Part shown: positions 7,511 to 16,040 of the stretch, one piece after another | How the letters are laid out: each line of letters starts with the position of its first letter | Position numbering within the stretch: the first letter of the stretch is position 1 | NCBI RefSeq assembly: GCF_004123295.1 | Contig: NZ_SDMK01000004.1 | Location: 310,001-374,000, forward strand | DNA: 64,000 nt | Direction of reading: 5' to 3' | Source of the DNA: Silvibacterium dinghuense | GTDB taxonomy: Bacteria > Acidobacteriota > Terriglobia > Terriglobales > Acidobacteriaceae | Program-made: the position numbers and the translations under genes | The notes under the pieces: model-generated | Seen by the model: only the letters and a program-made list of their open reading frames with translations | What the model was told of the DNA's origin: nothing | Database searches by the model: none

Positions 7511-9241
7511 ATGCAACGACGTGCTTTCCTTCGTAACGCGGCCGGCAGCCTCGGCGCTGCTGCCCTTCTTCCTGCCGCGCGCGCCCTCGCACTCGACAGC
7601 ACGTCGAGCCCGGTACGCCTCAATCCGGTACACCTCAATCAGGCCGGCTACTCGACCGGGCGCGCCAAATACGCGACCGTCAACGCACAGGCCGCGCAGT
7701 TCACCATCCGTCCCGCAGCCGGAGGAGCCTCCGCTTTTCAGGCAGCCTTGAGCGAAGCGCGTTCGGACGCCGCCTCCGGCGACACCATTCGTATTGCCGA
7801 CTTTTCCGGCTTCTCCCGCGCCGGGCTCTGGAGGCTGGCGCTCGACAACGGCGAGGTCAGCCCGGCCTTCCCGATCGGGCCGCGTCCCTACCACGACGCG
7901 CTGCGGCTCACCATGCGCGCCTATTATGGTCAGCGCTGCGGCTGCAATGTGAACCTCGGCGGCGGCTATCATTACCCGGCCTGCCACCTGCGCGGCGCCT
8001 GGCATCCATCGTCGGGCAAAAGCGGCGCGGTGACCAACCACGGCGGCTGGCACGACGCGGGCGACTACGGACGCTACGTGGTGAATTCGGCCATCACCGT
8101 CGGCACGCTGCTCTGGGCCTGGGAGCTCTACACCCCGCAGCTGCGCACGCTGGCCCTCGGCATTCCCGAATCCGGCGGCAAAACTCCGGACTTCCTCGCC
8201 GAAGTGCGCTGGAACCTCAACTGGATGCTCTCCATGCAGGATGCCGACGGCGGCGTCTGGCACAAGCAGACCAGCGAGCAGTTCTGCGGCTTCGTGATGC
8301 CGCAGTCCGACACCTCGACCAGCTACGTCATCGGCACCGGCTCCACTCCCTACAAGAGCACCGGAGCGACGGTCGGCCTCGCCGCGGCGGCAGCCATCGC
8401 TGCCCGCTGCTACGGTCCCTACGACGCAGCCTTTGCCCAGCGCTGCCTGAGCGCGGCCCGCAAAGCCTGGACATGGGCCTTGTCACATCCCGCCGTGCTC
8501 TTCCGCAACCCGCCAGGAGTCTCGACCGGAGGCTACGAACAGAACGACGTCACCGACGACACGCTTTGGGCCGCGGCCGAGCTCTACCGCACCACCGGCG
8601 AATCGCAATACGAGCAGGCCTTCGGCGCAGTGGTCTCGACGCGGCTGGGAAACCTGGCCCTCACGCCTCCGGGCTGGGGCAACGTCTTCTCCATGGCCTG
8701 CTGGGCCTATGCCTACTCCGGACACAATGCCGACAGCCAGCTGACCGATGCCATCGTAAAAGCCACCGTCGAGACGGCCGATGCGCTGGTGCGGACCGCC
8801 CAGGGCAACGGCTACGGACAGACGCTCGCCGCCGCAGCCTATAACTGGGGATCGAACGGCGAAGCCGCCAACCAGTCGCTGCTGCTGCTGGTCGCCTACC
8901 AGCTGGCCTCGAACCCGGCCTACAAAGCCGCGGCGCTGGCCAACCTCGACTATCTGCTGGGACGCAACTGCTTCGGCGTTTCGTGGGTCACGCAGCTCGG
9001 CTCCAACCCCTTCCAGCATCCGCACCACCGGCCCAGCGCGGCGGACGGCCTGCCCGCGCCCTGGCCCGGCCTGCTCTCCGGCGGCCCGAACGCGCATCCC
9101 GCCGACCCCGCCGCCAACGCACTCGGCCAAAGACCGCCGATGCGCATGTGGATCGACGACCAGGGTGCATACTCCGTCAACGAGGTAGCCATCAACTGGA
9201 ACGCCCCGCTGGTCTTCCTGCTGGCGGCAGTGCAGAGTTAG
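7511..9241 (+). CDS. Secreted GH9 cellulase-type glycoside hydrolase
   Basis: The 576-residue protein has a Tat-like signal (MQRRAFLRNAAGSLGAAALL), an N-terminal Ig-like CelD_N domain (VRLNPVHLNQAGYSTGRAKY) and an (alpha/alpha)6 barrel of family GH9. The catalytic-base aspartates are in GGWHDAGDYGRYV. The conserved histidine is in HPHHRPSAADG and the proton-donor glutamate in SVNEVAINWNAPLVFLLA at the end. GH9 enzymes cut beta-1,4-glucans (endoglucanase or exo-acting) by inversion. The ATG at 7511 is preferred because it starts the twin-arginine signal; an ATG 9 bases upstream is possible. The TAG stop is the first three bases of a full D element. No cellulose-binding module is attached. Confidence 0.9.
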   Translation: MQRRAFLRNAAGSLGAAALLPAARALALDSTSSPVRLNPVHLNQAGYSTGRAKYATVNAQAAQFTIRPAAGGASAFQAALSEARSDAASGDTIRIADFSGFSRAGLWRLALDNGEVSPAFPIGPRPYHDALRLTMRAYYGQRCGCNVNLGGGYHYPACHLRGAWHPSSGKSGAVTNHGGWHDAGDYGRYVVNSAITVGTLLWAWELYTPQLRTLALGIPESGGKTPDFLAEVRWNLNWMLSMQDADGGVWHKQTSEQFCGFVMPQSDTSTSYVIGTGSTPYKSTGATVGLAAAAAIAARCYGPYDAAFAQRCLSAARKAWTWALSHPAVLFRNPPGVSTGGYEQNDVTDDTLWAAAELYRTTGESQYEQAFGAVVSTRLGNLALTPPGWGNVFSMACWAYAYSGHNADSQLTDAIVKATVETADALVRTAQGNGYGQTLAAAAYNWGSNGEAANQSLLLLVAYQLASNPAYKAAALANLDYLLGRNCFGVSWVTQLGSNPFQHPHHRPSAADGLPAPWPGLLSGGPNAHPADPAANALGQRPPMRMWIDDQGAYSVNEVAINWNAPLVFLLAAVQS

Positions 9242-9449
9242 GTTATATCCACATAGAGATGGTCTGAAACTAAAGAACCTACCCTTATCGTTGTCATCCC
9301 GACCGGAGCGCAGCGAAGTGGAGGGACCTGCGGTTTGCGCCTGTCCGGGCAGAAACCCGCAGGTTTCTCCACTCCGCAGGACGATAAAGCTGTCCTGCTC
9401 CGGTCGAAATGACAGCCTTTTACTCTCGCTCTATGGGGATACGGCCTAG
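9239..9449. repeat. D element, full length (211 bp palindrome)
   Basis: The element begins with TAG of the GH9 stop (taggttatatccacatagag) and ends with ctctatggggatacggcctag. The inner parts also mirror each other: gtcatcccgaccggagc and gagggacctgcggttt on the left face aaacccgcaggtttctcc and gctccggtcgaaatgac on the right. The whole can fold as one hairpin of about 100 imperfect base pairs. Confidence 0.85.
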
Positions 9450-9866
9450 GGCTCAGGGCTGCTGCGCGCAGGGCGATCCGCCTTCGGTCTCCGCTCCCTC
9501 TGGTCGCGATCCAGGGCCCTGATACAACCCGGGTGCCCCACATCTCGTTCTGTTCGAGATGTGGGTTCGCAGGATGTCCTCGAAAGGTGAAGGTCCGTCC
9601 CCTCCCACCCAGGCGGAGCTTGGCTGGGGCACCCATGTTCGTATCCACCACACACATCCCGCGTCCCTCACTCAAGCCAAAACCGGGCTTGAATGGGCCA
9701 CCGAGGCCTTTATCCGGCGCATGGTGAAGGTCTCGTCTTCCCGCCCAAGCGGAGCTTGGACGGGGCACCCATTTCCGTATCCACAGCGAAAAAGCCACAC
9801 CGCGACCAGCGGGAGCGGAGGCCGAAGGCGGAAAGCCTGGACGGCCAGTCCCGCACTGTGCACAAG
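9450..9866. repeat. Repeat mosaic A-C-B-F-B-A
   Basis: An A unit is at 9459-9513, a C hairpin at 9531-9566 (cccacatctcgttctgttcgagatgtggg in two arms), B hairpins at 9601-9634 and about 9748-9772, an F hairpin at 9668-9705 (actcaagccaaaaccgggcttgaatggg) and a reverse A unit at 9799-9857. No coding potential is credible. Confidence 0.8.
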
Positions 9867-9899
9867 CAAAAACTCCCGGCTTGCGCCGGGAGTTTTTTG
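9867..9899 (-). terminator. Intrinsic terminator of the respiratory operon
   Basis: The arms aaaaactcccggc (9868-9880) and gccgggagttttt (9885-9897) pair perfectly over 13 bp around the loop ttgc. T runs flank both sides, so it can work in either direction. It lies 24 bases after the stop of the cytochrome b gene on the minus strand. Confidence 0.9.
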
Positions 9900-9922
9900 C
9901 AGGGTCCAGCGAAGGACCGGGG

Positions 9923-11482
9923 CTATTGCGCCTTGGCCGGAGCAGGCTCGGCCTGAGCCGCCGGAGCCGGAACCGCAGCCGGGGTGTTGGCCGCCACTGC
10001 GGCGCGCGAGGCGTCGGTGGCGGCAGGCTGGTTCGCGGGGTGCATGGTGTCGAGGAACTTCACCAGCGCCGTCACTTCCGAAGGCGTGAGGCTCTTGCCG
10101 TAGGCCGGCATGTTGCCGCCGCCCTGCACCACCTGGCGGATCAGCTGATCCTCGGTGAGCCGCGTGGCCACATCGTCCAGAGCCGGTCCGCGCTGTCCGC
10201 CCTCGCCACCGAGAGCGTGGCAGTTGCGGCACTGCTTGGACTGGAGAATCACCGCGCCCTGACGCTCGACCGGCGACAGGTTGTGGGTCATCTTCTCCGG
10301 CACATTCGCGCCGCTCCAGGCGTTCATGACCGGGCTCCACGGGGTGAAGGTCGCGAGGTGCGTAAACGTGCCCCACGAAACCGCCACCAGAGCGAGCACC
10401 ATCACCGCAACCGGGCGGCGATGCCAGCTCTTCTCACCCTCGCCGGCCCAGAAGGGCAGCGCCAGCAGGATCGCAATGCCGACCGCCGGCACAGTGAGCA
10501 GGAACGGGGTTTCGAGCGCCGGAGGCAGGTACGAGAGCACCGCATAGAGCCAGAGGAAGAAGAAGTCCGGCTTGGGCACCGTCTGGATGATCGTCGGGTC
10601 AGGCTGGCCGGTCGGGCCGTAAGGACCGAAGATCGCCGCGCAGACCGCAACCGCCAGCAGAATCGCCGCCGAGAAGACCGCGTCCTTCCACAGGGCGCCG
10701 GGCATAAACGGCAGGCCGTCCTTGTGGGTAAGCTCGTGGTACTCCCGGATGTACGTCTTCTTGTTCACGCGGCGTCCGGGCATCGGCCACTCGTTGATGC
10801 CCAGCTTGACCACCATCCAGATATGCAGGCCGGTCAGGGCCAGCAGCAGGCCGGGGATCACGAAGACGTGCAGGGCGAAGAAGCGGGTCAGCGTCGCGCC
10901 GGCGATAATCGGCCCGCCCAGCATTAACTGGACGGCGGGCGCGCCGATGATGGGGATACGACTGGTGATCGAGGCGCCGATACCGAGGCCCCAGTACGAG
11001 TCCTGGTCGAAGCGCAGCACCTGGCCGGTGAAGGCCATCCCCAGGGTCATCAGCAGCATGATGACGCCGACCACCCAGGTCAGCTCGCGCGGGAACTTGT
11101 AGGCGCCGAACATGAACACCTGGGCCATGTGGATCAGCACCACGGCCACCATGAAGTTCGAGCCCCAGCCGTGCATGGCGCGCAGGAACCAGCCCAGCGG
11201 CAGGTCGTGGTTCAGGATCTGCAGGCTCTTCCAGGCCTCCGCGCCCGAGGGCACGTAGACCAGCGCCAGCAGGATGCCGGTGACGATCTGCAGCATGAGC
11301 AGCGTCGCCGCGGCCGAGCCGAAGACGTACCACCAGCTGGCGGTGCTCTTCGGGACCGGGTGCAGCATGGCCTCTTCGAACGGCGCCTGCAGCTGCACGC
11401 GCTGCTCGACCCAGTTGTAGGCTTCGAGCGCCTTGCCCTTGAGCGACTTGTCTGCGGGCTTGTCGTTTAGCTCTTCTGGCAT
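9923..11482 (-). CDS. Cytochrome b with fused C-terminal cytochrome c domain
   Basis: The 519-residue protein is the quinol-oxidising membrane subunit of a bc-type complex. Eight membrane helices are visible. Haem-ligand histidines occur in AMHGWGSNFMVAVVLIHMAQ and RFFALHVFVIPGLLLALTGLH. The quinol-site motif, PEWY in most relatives, reads PDFFFLW. After helix 8 there is a periplasmic cytochrome c domain with CRNCHALGGEG and the axial methionine in GNMPAYG, followed by a Pro/Ala-rich tail. ATG 11482 (MPEELND) is chosen; ATG 11491 is also possible, and both overlap the Rieske gene end by 16-25 bases, indicating coupled translation. Fusion of cytochrome b and c lets electrons pass directly to the oxidase. 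Confidence 0.9.
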   Translation of the reverse strand: MPEELNDKPADKSLKGKALEAYNWVEQRVQLQAPFEEAMLHPVPKSTASWWYVFGSAAATLLMLQIVTGILLALVYVPSGAEAWKSLQILNHDLPLGWFLRAMHGWGSNFMVAVVLIHMAQVFMFGAYKFPRELTWVVGVIMLLMTLGMAFTGQVLRFDQDSYWGLGIGASITSRIPIIGAPAVQLMLGGPIIAGATLTRFFALHVFVIPGLLLALTGLHIWMVVKLGINEWPMPGRRVNKKTYIREYHELTHKDGLPFMPGALWKDAVFSAAILLAVAVCAAIFGPYGPTGQPDPTIIQTVPKPDFFFLWLYAVLSYLPPALETPFLLTVPAVGIAILLALPFWAGEGEKSWHRRPVAVMVLALVAVSWGTFTHLATFTPWSPVMNAWSGANVPEKMTHNLSPVERQGAVILQSKQCRNCHALGGEGGQRGPALDDVATRLTEDQLIRQVVQGGGNMPAYGKSLTPSEVTALVKFLDTMHPANQPAATDASRAAVAANTPAAVPAPAAQAEPAPAKAQ

Positions 11483-12117
11483 GATCCGCATCCTCCCGGG
11501 GCGTTGGTGATGACCGTCAGACCGCCGTTCGCCGACTGCTCACCGGGGCTGTTGGGGCTGGCCGGGTTGGCGAGGGTCGGCATCTGGCCGGCGTCGATGT
11601 GCAGCTCGCCGCGCACCAGCTTGTAGTCGTACTCGAACAGGCCGCGCTCCGGCGGGCCCGAGGCCCGCGAGCCGTCCTGGTAGTACGCGCCGCCGTGGCA
11701 GGGGCACATGAACAGCGAGGACTGCGGGAACCAGCGCACCGGGCAGCCCAGGTGAGCGCAGTTCACGGCGAAGACCTGGAACTTCTGGCCATCGATGTTG
11801 CGCACCCAGCAGGCGACCTTCGCGGTCTCACCGTCCCAGGGACGGTTGAAGGGGTTCTCATAGGTGGCCAGCCGGGTTTCGCCGGCCGGAAACTGCGTGG
11901 CCGAACCCAGCGAGATCCAGGAGTTGTAGGCGCCCTTCTTCCGGATGGGGCCCAGGATGTAGCGCACCACGGGCACCGCCACGGCGATCCCGACGACGCC
12001 GTTCAGCAGCGCGCCGATGCCCATCAGGATCCAGCGGCGCGTGACGACCTTGGGATCGTCCTGCACGGTGTGATGTTCTGCCTCAACGAGGTCCGGCGTG
12101 TGATTGTTCTCGGTCAT
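11467..12117 (-). CDS. Rieske iron-sulphur protein of the bc complex
   Basis: The 216-residue protein has an N-terminal cytoplasmic stretch, one membrane anchor (LMGIGALLNGVVGIAVAVPVV) and a periplasmic Rieske domain. The [2Fe-2S] ligands are in CAHLGCPVRW and CPCHGGAYY, both canonical. It takes an electron from quinol bound to cytochrome b and passes it to cytochrome c. The gene ends inside the start region of the cytochrome b gene. An unusual C-terminal tail ends in CGSCQKS; its coding sequence overlaps the next gene, so the two cysteines may have no function. The start at 12117 lies 14 bases after the stop of the dihaem cytochrome c gene. Confidence 0.93.
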   Translation of the reverse strand: MTENNHTPDLVEAEHHTVQDDPKVVTRRWILMGIGALLNGVVGIAVAVPVVRYILGPIRKKGAYNSWISLGSATQFPAGETRLATYENPFNRPWDGETAKVACWVRNIDGQKFQVFAVNCAHLGCPVRWFPQSSLFMCPCHGGAYYQDGSRASGPPERGLFEYDYKLVRGELHIDAGQMPTLANPASPNSPGEQSANGGLTVITNAPGGCGSCQKS

Positions 12118-12130
12118 GATCTTCTTCTCA

Positions 12131-12862
12131 CTACTGCTGCGGCGAGGGATAAGGCTGGCCGGGCGTCTTCACCCGGAGCGAGTTCAGGTAGGCGATCACG
12201 TCGGCCACCTGCTGATCGTTGAGCGGATAGCCTGCGACCTGCTTGCCGTGCGCCATGCCGGTCGCATCCGGCATGCCCAGGTCAGGGCGTCCGGCCACGA
12301 GGATGGTGCGCAGCGTCTGGTCGTTCACCAGCGCCAGGTAGGTCGGATCGGTCGGCGTCTTCGTCCCCTGGTGGCACTTCACGCAGGTCGACTCGTAAAG
12401 CTTCTGCCCGCTGGCCGCGTCGCCGGTTGCCGTCGAAGTGTAAGGCAGGCTCGGCCCAGAATCGCTCCCAGCCCCGAATTCACCCTTGACCCCCTTCACC
12501 AGCGCGTCCACCTGGGCATCGGTCAGCATGCCGCCGGAGGACTGGGCGAAGGCCGGCATCTGCGTGCCCGGCTCGCCGCTGGCGATGACCTTGCGCAGCG
12601 TCGCTTCATCGACCCAGTGCGCATAGGCCGGGTTGCCGATCGAGTAGGCCGCGCCGTTCTGCCCCGAGGGACCATGGCAGCCCTGGCAGTTCTGCGTGTA
12701 GAGCGTATGGAAATTGGTGATCGAGTCCGGGCGCTCGACGATCTCGACGCGCTTGGCGCCCGGCGCCTGGTCGCAGCCGGCCGCAAACGCGAGCAGGGCA
12801 GAGACCGCGAGCGCGGGGATCGTGCGTGCGGCAAAGGAAGAGGAGATCAGGCGGAGCTTCAT
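12131..12862 (-). CDS. Dihaem cytochrome c lipoprotein
   Basis: The 243-residue protein carries a lipoprotein-type signal (AVSALLAFAAGCDQ, with the lipobox cysteine) and two class I cytochrome c domains. Their haem sites are CQGCH and CVKCH, and axial methionines are likely in TQMPAFA and LGMPDATGM. It probably sits on the outer face of the inner membrane and carries electrons between the bc complex and the caa3 oxidase. The ATG overlaps the TGA of the preceding gene (ATGA), which fits translational coupling inside the operon. A dihaem carrier between oxidase and bc genes is known in several phyla. Confidence 0.88.
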   Translation of the reverse strand: MKLRLISSSFAARTIPALAVSALLAFAAGCDQAPGAKRVEIVERPDSITNFHTLYTQNCQGCHGPSGQNGAAYSIGNPAYAHWVDEATLRKVIASGEPGTQMPAFAQSSGGMLTDAQVDALVKGVKGEFGAGSDSGPSLPYTSTATGDAASGQKLYESTCVKCHQGTKTPTDPTYLALVNDQTLRTILVAGRPDLGMPDATGMAHGKQVAGYPLNDQQVADVIAYLNSLRVKTPGQPYPSPQQ

Positions 12863-13716
12863 TTACGGTCTTCTCCTGCCTGGTCGTGATCTTCATGGTG
12901 CAGGCCCGAACCTTCGAATCCCAGGCGCATCAGGATGGGCATTGACTGTTTGGTGTAGATCTTCTGCGAATGCGCAACCACCCAGCCGGCGACCACGCCG
13001 AAGGTGATCTGCGAAACCAGGAACCAGCCCCACTGAATACGGGCATCGAGCTCGGGGTTGATGACGCCCATGGTGGCGTGCACCAGGCCGGTCCAGAGCA
13101 CCGGGGCCACCAGGCCGCCGAGCAGGATCGGGCGCTTCGGCAGCATGGGCAGCATGGCGCCGTAGAGCAGGCCGACCAGCAGCGAGGTGATGATGTGGAT
13201 GATACCGGCCACGATCAGGCCCGACAGATGGAAGGAGGCAATGTCGGCCGTCGACGGATTGCGCCAGTTGGCCACGCCCGCGCCGCCCAGCAGGTTGATC
13301 GGATACCAGATCGAGTGCTGCGCCAGCAGACCGTAGATCAGCGCCGGAGGCACCATGGCGATGGCGCCGGCCAGGCCGCCCTTGAGGCCCGAAAGAATCG
13401 GGTAGGTCTCGATGGGCAGGTGCGCGCGGTCTTCGCTCGGCACCACGATGCGCTCGACTTCAGTACGCGTGGTGGTGACGAGTACATCTTCGACCGTCGT
13501 CTCGATGTTTTCGACGTGCTCCCGGGGCAGCACCTGGCGGAACCAGCCGATGGCTCCGGCCAGCGCCAGCACGACGCCCAGAATCGTGAGGCCCAGATTC
13601 GTGACGATGCCGGTGAAGCCCAGCGCCACGCCCAGCGCCATGATGATGGGCCAATGCGTCGGTGCCGGCAGGTGTACGTGCTCTTCGTGGCTCCCTGTGG
13701 AATGATGTTCGCTCAT
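12859..13716 (-). CDS. Operon membrane protein with short subunit IV-like segment
   Basis: The 285-residue protein starts with a His-rich head (MSEHHSTGSHEEHVHL), then two close membrane helices (WPIIMALGVALGFTGIVTNL and GLTILGVVLALAGAIGWF) that resemble small cytochrome oxidase subunit IV. A cytoplasmic linker (EHVENIETTVEDVLV) follows, then at least four more helices (GGLAGAIAMVPPALIYGLLA and others). I do not recognise the second part as a named family. Its place between oxidase subunit III (4 bases upstream) and the dihaem cytochrome (overlapping ATGA) suggests an assembly or supercomplex role, which is inference. The ATG at 13716 is chosen because upstream in-frame codons lie in the subunit III gene. 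Confidence 0.75.
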   Translation of the reverse strand: MSEHHSTGSHEEHVHLPAPTHWPIIMALGVALGFTGIVTNLGLTILGVVLALAGAIGWFRQVLPREHVENIETTVEDVLVTTTRTEVERIVVPSEDRAHLPIETYPILSGLKGGLAGAIAMVPPALIYGLLAQHSIWYPINLLGGAGVANWRNPSTADIASFHLSGLIVAGIIHIITSLLVGLLYGAMLPMLPKRPILLGGLVAPVLWTGLVHATMGVINPELDARIQWGWFLVSQITFGVVAGWVVAHSQKIYTKQSMPILMRLGFEGSGLHHEDHDQAGEDRK

Positions 13717-13720
13717 GTGC

Positions 13721-14317
13721 CTACCTGCCGATGATGTAAACCACGGTGAAGACCACGATCCAGATGGCGTCGACGAAGTGCCAGTAGAGCGCCAGGATCT
13801 GAACCTTTTCGTTGTGCTCATGCTTGAGCTTGCCGGTCAGCGCGAAGATCAGCGTGAGCGTCAGGCCGATGAGACCGAAGATCACGTGCGTCGCGTGCAG
13901 GCCGACCAGCGAATAGAAGGTCGTGCCGAAAAGGTTGGTGCTGATGGTGAGCCCGTCCTCGTGGATCAGCTTGTACCATTCCACGCCCGTGCCATAGAGA
14001 AAGTAGCTGCCGAGCGCGATCGTGATCGCCCACCACAGCGAGAAGCCCTTCATCTTGCCGTGCTCGAGCGCCCGCTCGGCCAGCATGATCGTAATCGAGC
14101 TCGAAAGCAGCGCGATCGAGTTGATGATCGGCACTTCCAGAACCGCAGGCGTCGGCCCGAACGTGGTCTTACCGATATAGAAGAGGTAAGCCAGAACGAA
14201 AATGATGAAGATCGCCGACTCGGCCACGATCAGGCAGTACATGCCGACCTTGCCCTTGGAAGGCAGCTTCCACGGCTGATCGTCAGAAATATGCGGAGTA
14301 AGAGGAATCGCGCTCAT
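13721..14317 (-). CDS. coxC: Cytochrome c oxidase subunit III
   Basis: The 198-residue protein has five predicted membrane helices, as in the short (SoxB/caa3-type) form of subunit III. Recognisable parts are KVGMYCLIVAESAIFIIFVL, SITIMLAERALEHGKM and LVGLHATHVIFGLIGLTL, ending with YWHFVDAIWIVVFTVVYIIG. The subunit stabilises proton uptake by subunit I and contains no metal. The start ATG at 14317 overlaps the TGA of the subunit I gene (ATGA). Confidence 0.92.
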   Translation of the reverse strand: MSAIPLTPHISDDQPWKLPSKGKVGMYCLIVAESAIFIIFVLAYLFYIGKTTFGPTPAVLEVPIINSIALLSSSITIMLAERALEHGKMKGFSLWWAITIALGSYFLYGTGVEWYKLIHEDGLTISTNLFGTTFYSLVGLHATHVIFGLIGLTLTLIFALTGKLKHEHNEKVQILALYWHFVDAIWIVVFTVVYIIGR

Positions 14318-16008
14318 GCTTCGTACTTCCAATCGGGGTCTTCAGGATGCTTGAGGTCCCAGAGCGGACGGCGGCTGCCGACCACAGGATCGATGGCGAA
14401 GTTGTAGTCCGGCGGCGGCGACGAGGTCGTCCACTCCAGCGTCCACGCATCCCAGGGATCGGGACCCGCTTCCTCGCCCTTCCGCAGCGAAACGATCATG
14501 TTGTAGGCGAAGACCAGCGTGGCGATGCCCTGGATGATGCCTCCGATCGAAACCACCAGGTTCCACGGGCCCCAGCCGCGATCCGGCTCGTAGGTGTAGA
14601 TCGAGCGCGGCATGCCCAGGATGCCGGGAACGTGCATGGTGTCGAAGGTGAGGTGGAAGCCGATGATGAACAGCCAGAAGTGCCACTTGCCGATCTTCTC
14701 GCTCAGCATCTTGCCGGTGGCCTTGGGGAACCAGTAGTACAGTCCGCCGAAGATCGCAAAAACCAGCGCGCCCACCAGCACGTAGTGGAAGTGCGCGATC
14801 ACGAAGTACGAGTTATGCAGCTGCCAGTCCCACGGCGAGACCGAGAGCATGATGCCCGTCAGGCCGGCGATCAGGAACTGGAAGAGGAACGCGGTGAGGA
14901 ACAGCATCGGCGTGGCGAAGCGGATCTTGCCGCCCCACATCGTCGCCAGCCAGTTGAAGATCTTGATGCCCGTCGGGATGCCGACCAGCATGGTCGACAG
15001 CGTGAAGAAGGCATTCGACACCGACGTCATGCCCACCGTGAACATGTGGTGCGCCCACACGCCCAGCGAGACGAAGGCGATACCCACCGAGGCCGCGGCC
15101 ATGGCCGGGTAGCCGAAGATCGCCTTGCGCGAGAAGACCGGGATGATCTCGTTCGCAATCGCGAAGGCCGGCAGGATCAGCACGTACACCTCGGGGTGGC
15201 CGAAGATCCAGAAGAAGTGCATCCAGGCTACGGCCGAGCCGCCCGCCTGCGTGTCGAAGAAGTGGCCGCCGAGGTAGCGGTCGATGGTCAGCATGATCTG
15301 CGCGGCGGTCAGCGGCGTGATCGTGATGAGCGTCAGCGCCGAAACGACGAAGAACAGCCACACGAAGAGCGGCATGCGCATCAGCGTCATGCCCTTGCAG
15401 CGCATGCTCACCGTGGTCGCCACGATATTGATCGCCGTGCCCACCGTGCCGATACCGCTGACGATCAGCGAGATGGCCCAGTAGTCGGTAGCGTGGCCGG
15501 GCGAGAAGGCGCGCGCCGTCAGCGGCGCATACGCGAACCAGCCCACGTCCGGAGCCGAGCCCACACCGTACAGGCCGCTGCCGCCCAGGAAGCTGTAGTA
15601 GAGCAGCGTGCCGCCGAAGGCGGTGACCCAGAAGCTGAAGGCGTTCAGGCGCGGAAACGCCATGTCGCGCGCGCCGATCATCAGCGGCACCAGGTAGTTC
15701 GCAAAGCCGAAGATGATCGTCATGCCCACCAGGAACACCATCGTCGTGCCGTGCATGGTGAAGAACTGGTTGTAGGTCTGCGGGCTCAGAAAGTGGTTGT
15801 TGGGCATCGCCAGCTGGATACGGATGGCGATCGCCTCGGCGCCGCCCACCAGCAGCCAGAAGATGCCGAACACCGTATAGAGAATGCCCAGCTTCTTGTG
15901 ATCCACCGTCGTGATCCAGGAATGCGCGATCTCCAGGATCGAGTGCTTGCGCGCAGCTGGAGGAGTAATGTCCAGTGCGCCTTGTATCGGAAGTGTGCTG
16001 TCTGCCAT
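14314..16008 (-). CDS. coxA: Cytochrome c oxidase subunit I (haem-copper, A-type)
   Basis: The 564-residue protein has twelve helices and holds low-spin haem, high-spin haem and CuB. The CuB/active-site motif GHPEVYVLILP carries His, Glu and the cross-linked Tyr. VWAHHMFTVGM gives two more CuB histidines, and HNSYFVIAHFHYVL gives both haem ligands. The D-channel entry GARDMAFPRLNAF is present, with the second Asn of the usual NN pair replaced by Ala. The glutamate of HPEVY places it with A1-type proton pumps. It reduces O2 to water using electrons from subunit II. It is the second gene of the operon, 32 bases after coxB. Confidence 0.96.
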   Translation of the reverse strand: MADSTLPIQGALDITPPAARKHSILEIAHSWITTVDHKKLGILYTVFGIFWLLVGGAEAIAIRIQLAMPNNHFLSPQTYNQFFTMHGTTMVFLVGMTIIFGFANYLVPLMIGARDMAFPRLNAFSFWVTAFGGTLLYYSFLGGSGLYGVGSAPDVGWFAYAPLTARAFSPGHATDYWAISLIVSGIGTVGTAINIVATTVSMRCKGMTLMRMPLFVWLFFVVSALTLITITPLTAAQIMLTIDRYLGGHFFDTQAGGSAVAWMHFFWIFGHPEVYVLILPAFAIANEIIPVFSRKAIFGYPAMAAASVGIAFVSLGVWAHHMFTVGMTSVSNAFFTLSTMLVGIPTGIKIFNWLATMWGGKIRFATPMLFLTAFLFQFLIAGLTGIMLSVSPWDWQLHNSYFVIAHFHYVLVGALVFAIFGGLYYWFPKATGKMLSEKIGKWHFWLFIIGFHLTFDTMHVPGILGMPRSIYTYEPDRGWGPWNLVVSIGGIIQGIATLVFAYNMIVSLRKGEEAGPDPWDAWTLEWTTSSPPPDYNFAIDPVVGSRRPLWDLKHPEDPDWKYEA

Positions 16009-16040
16009 CTCGGTCTACTCGTCGCTTTCCATCGTGAAAG

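Noticed and set aside
9239-9449. D element as an insertion sequence
   Set aside because: It has mirrored ends but no room for a transposase, and no transposase gene is in the window.
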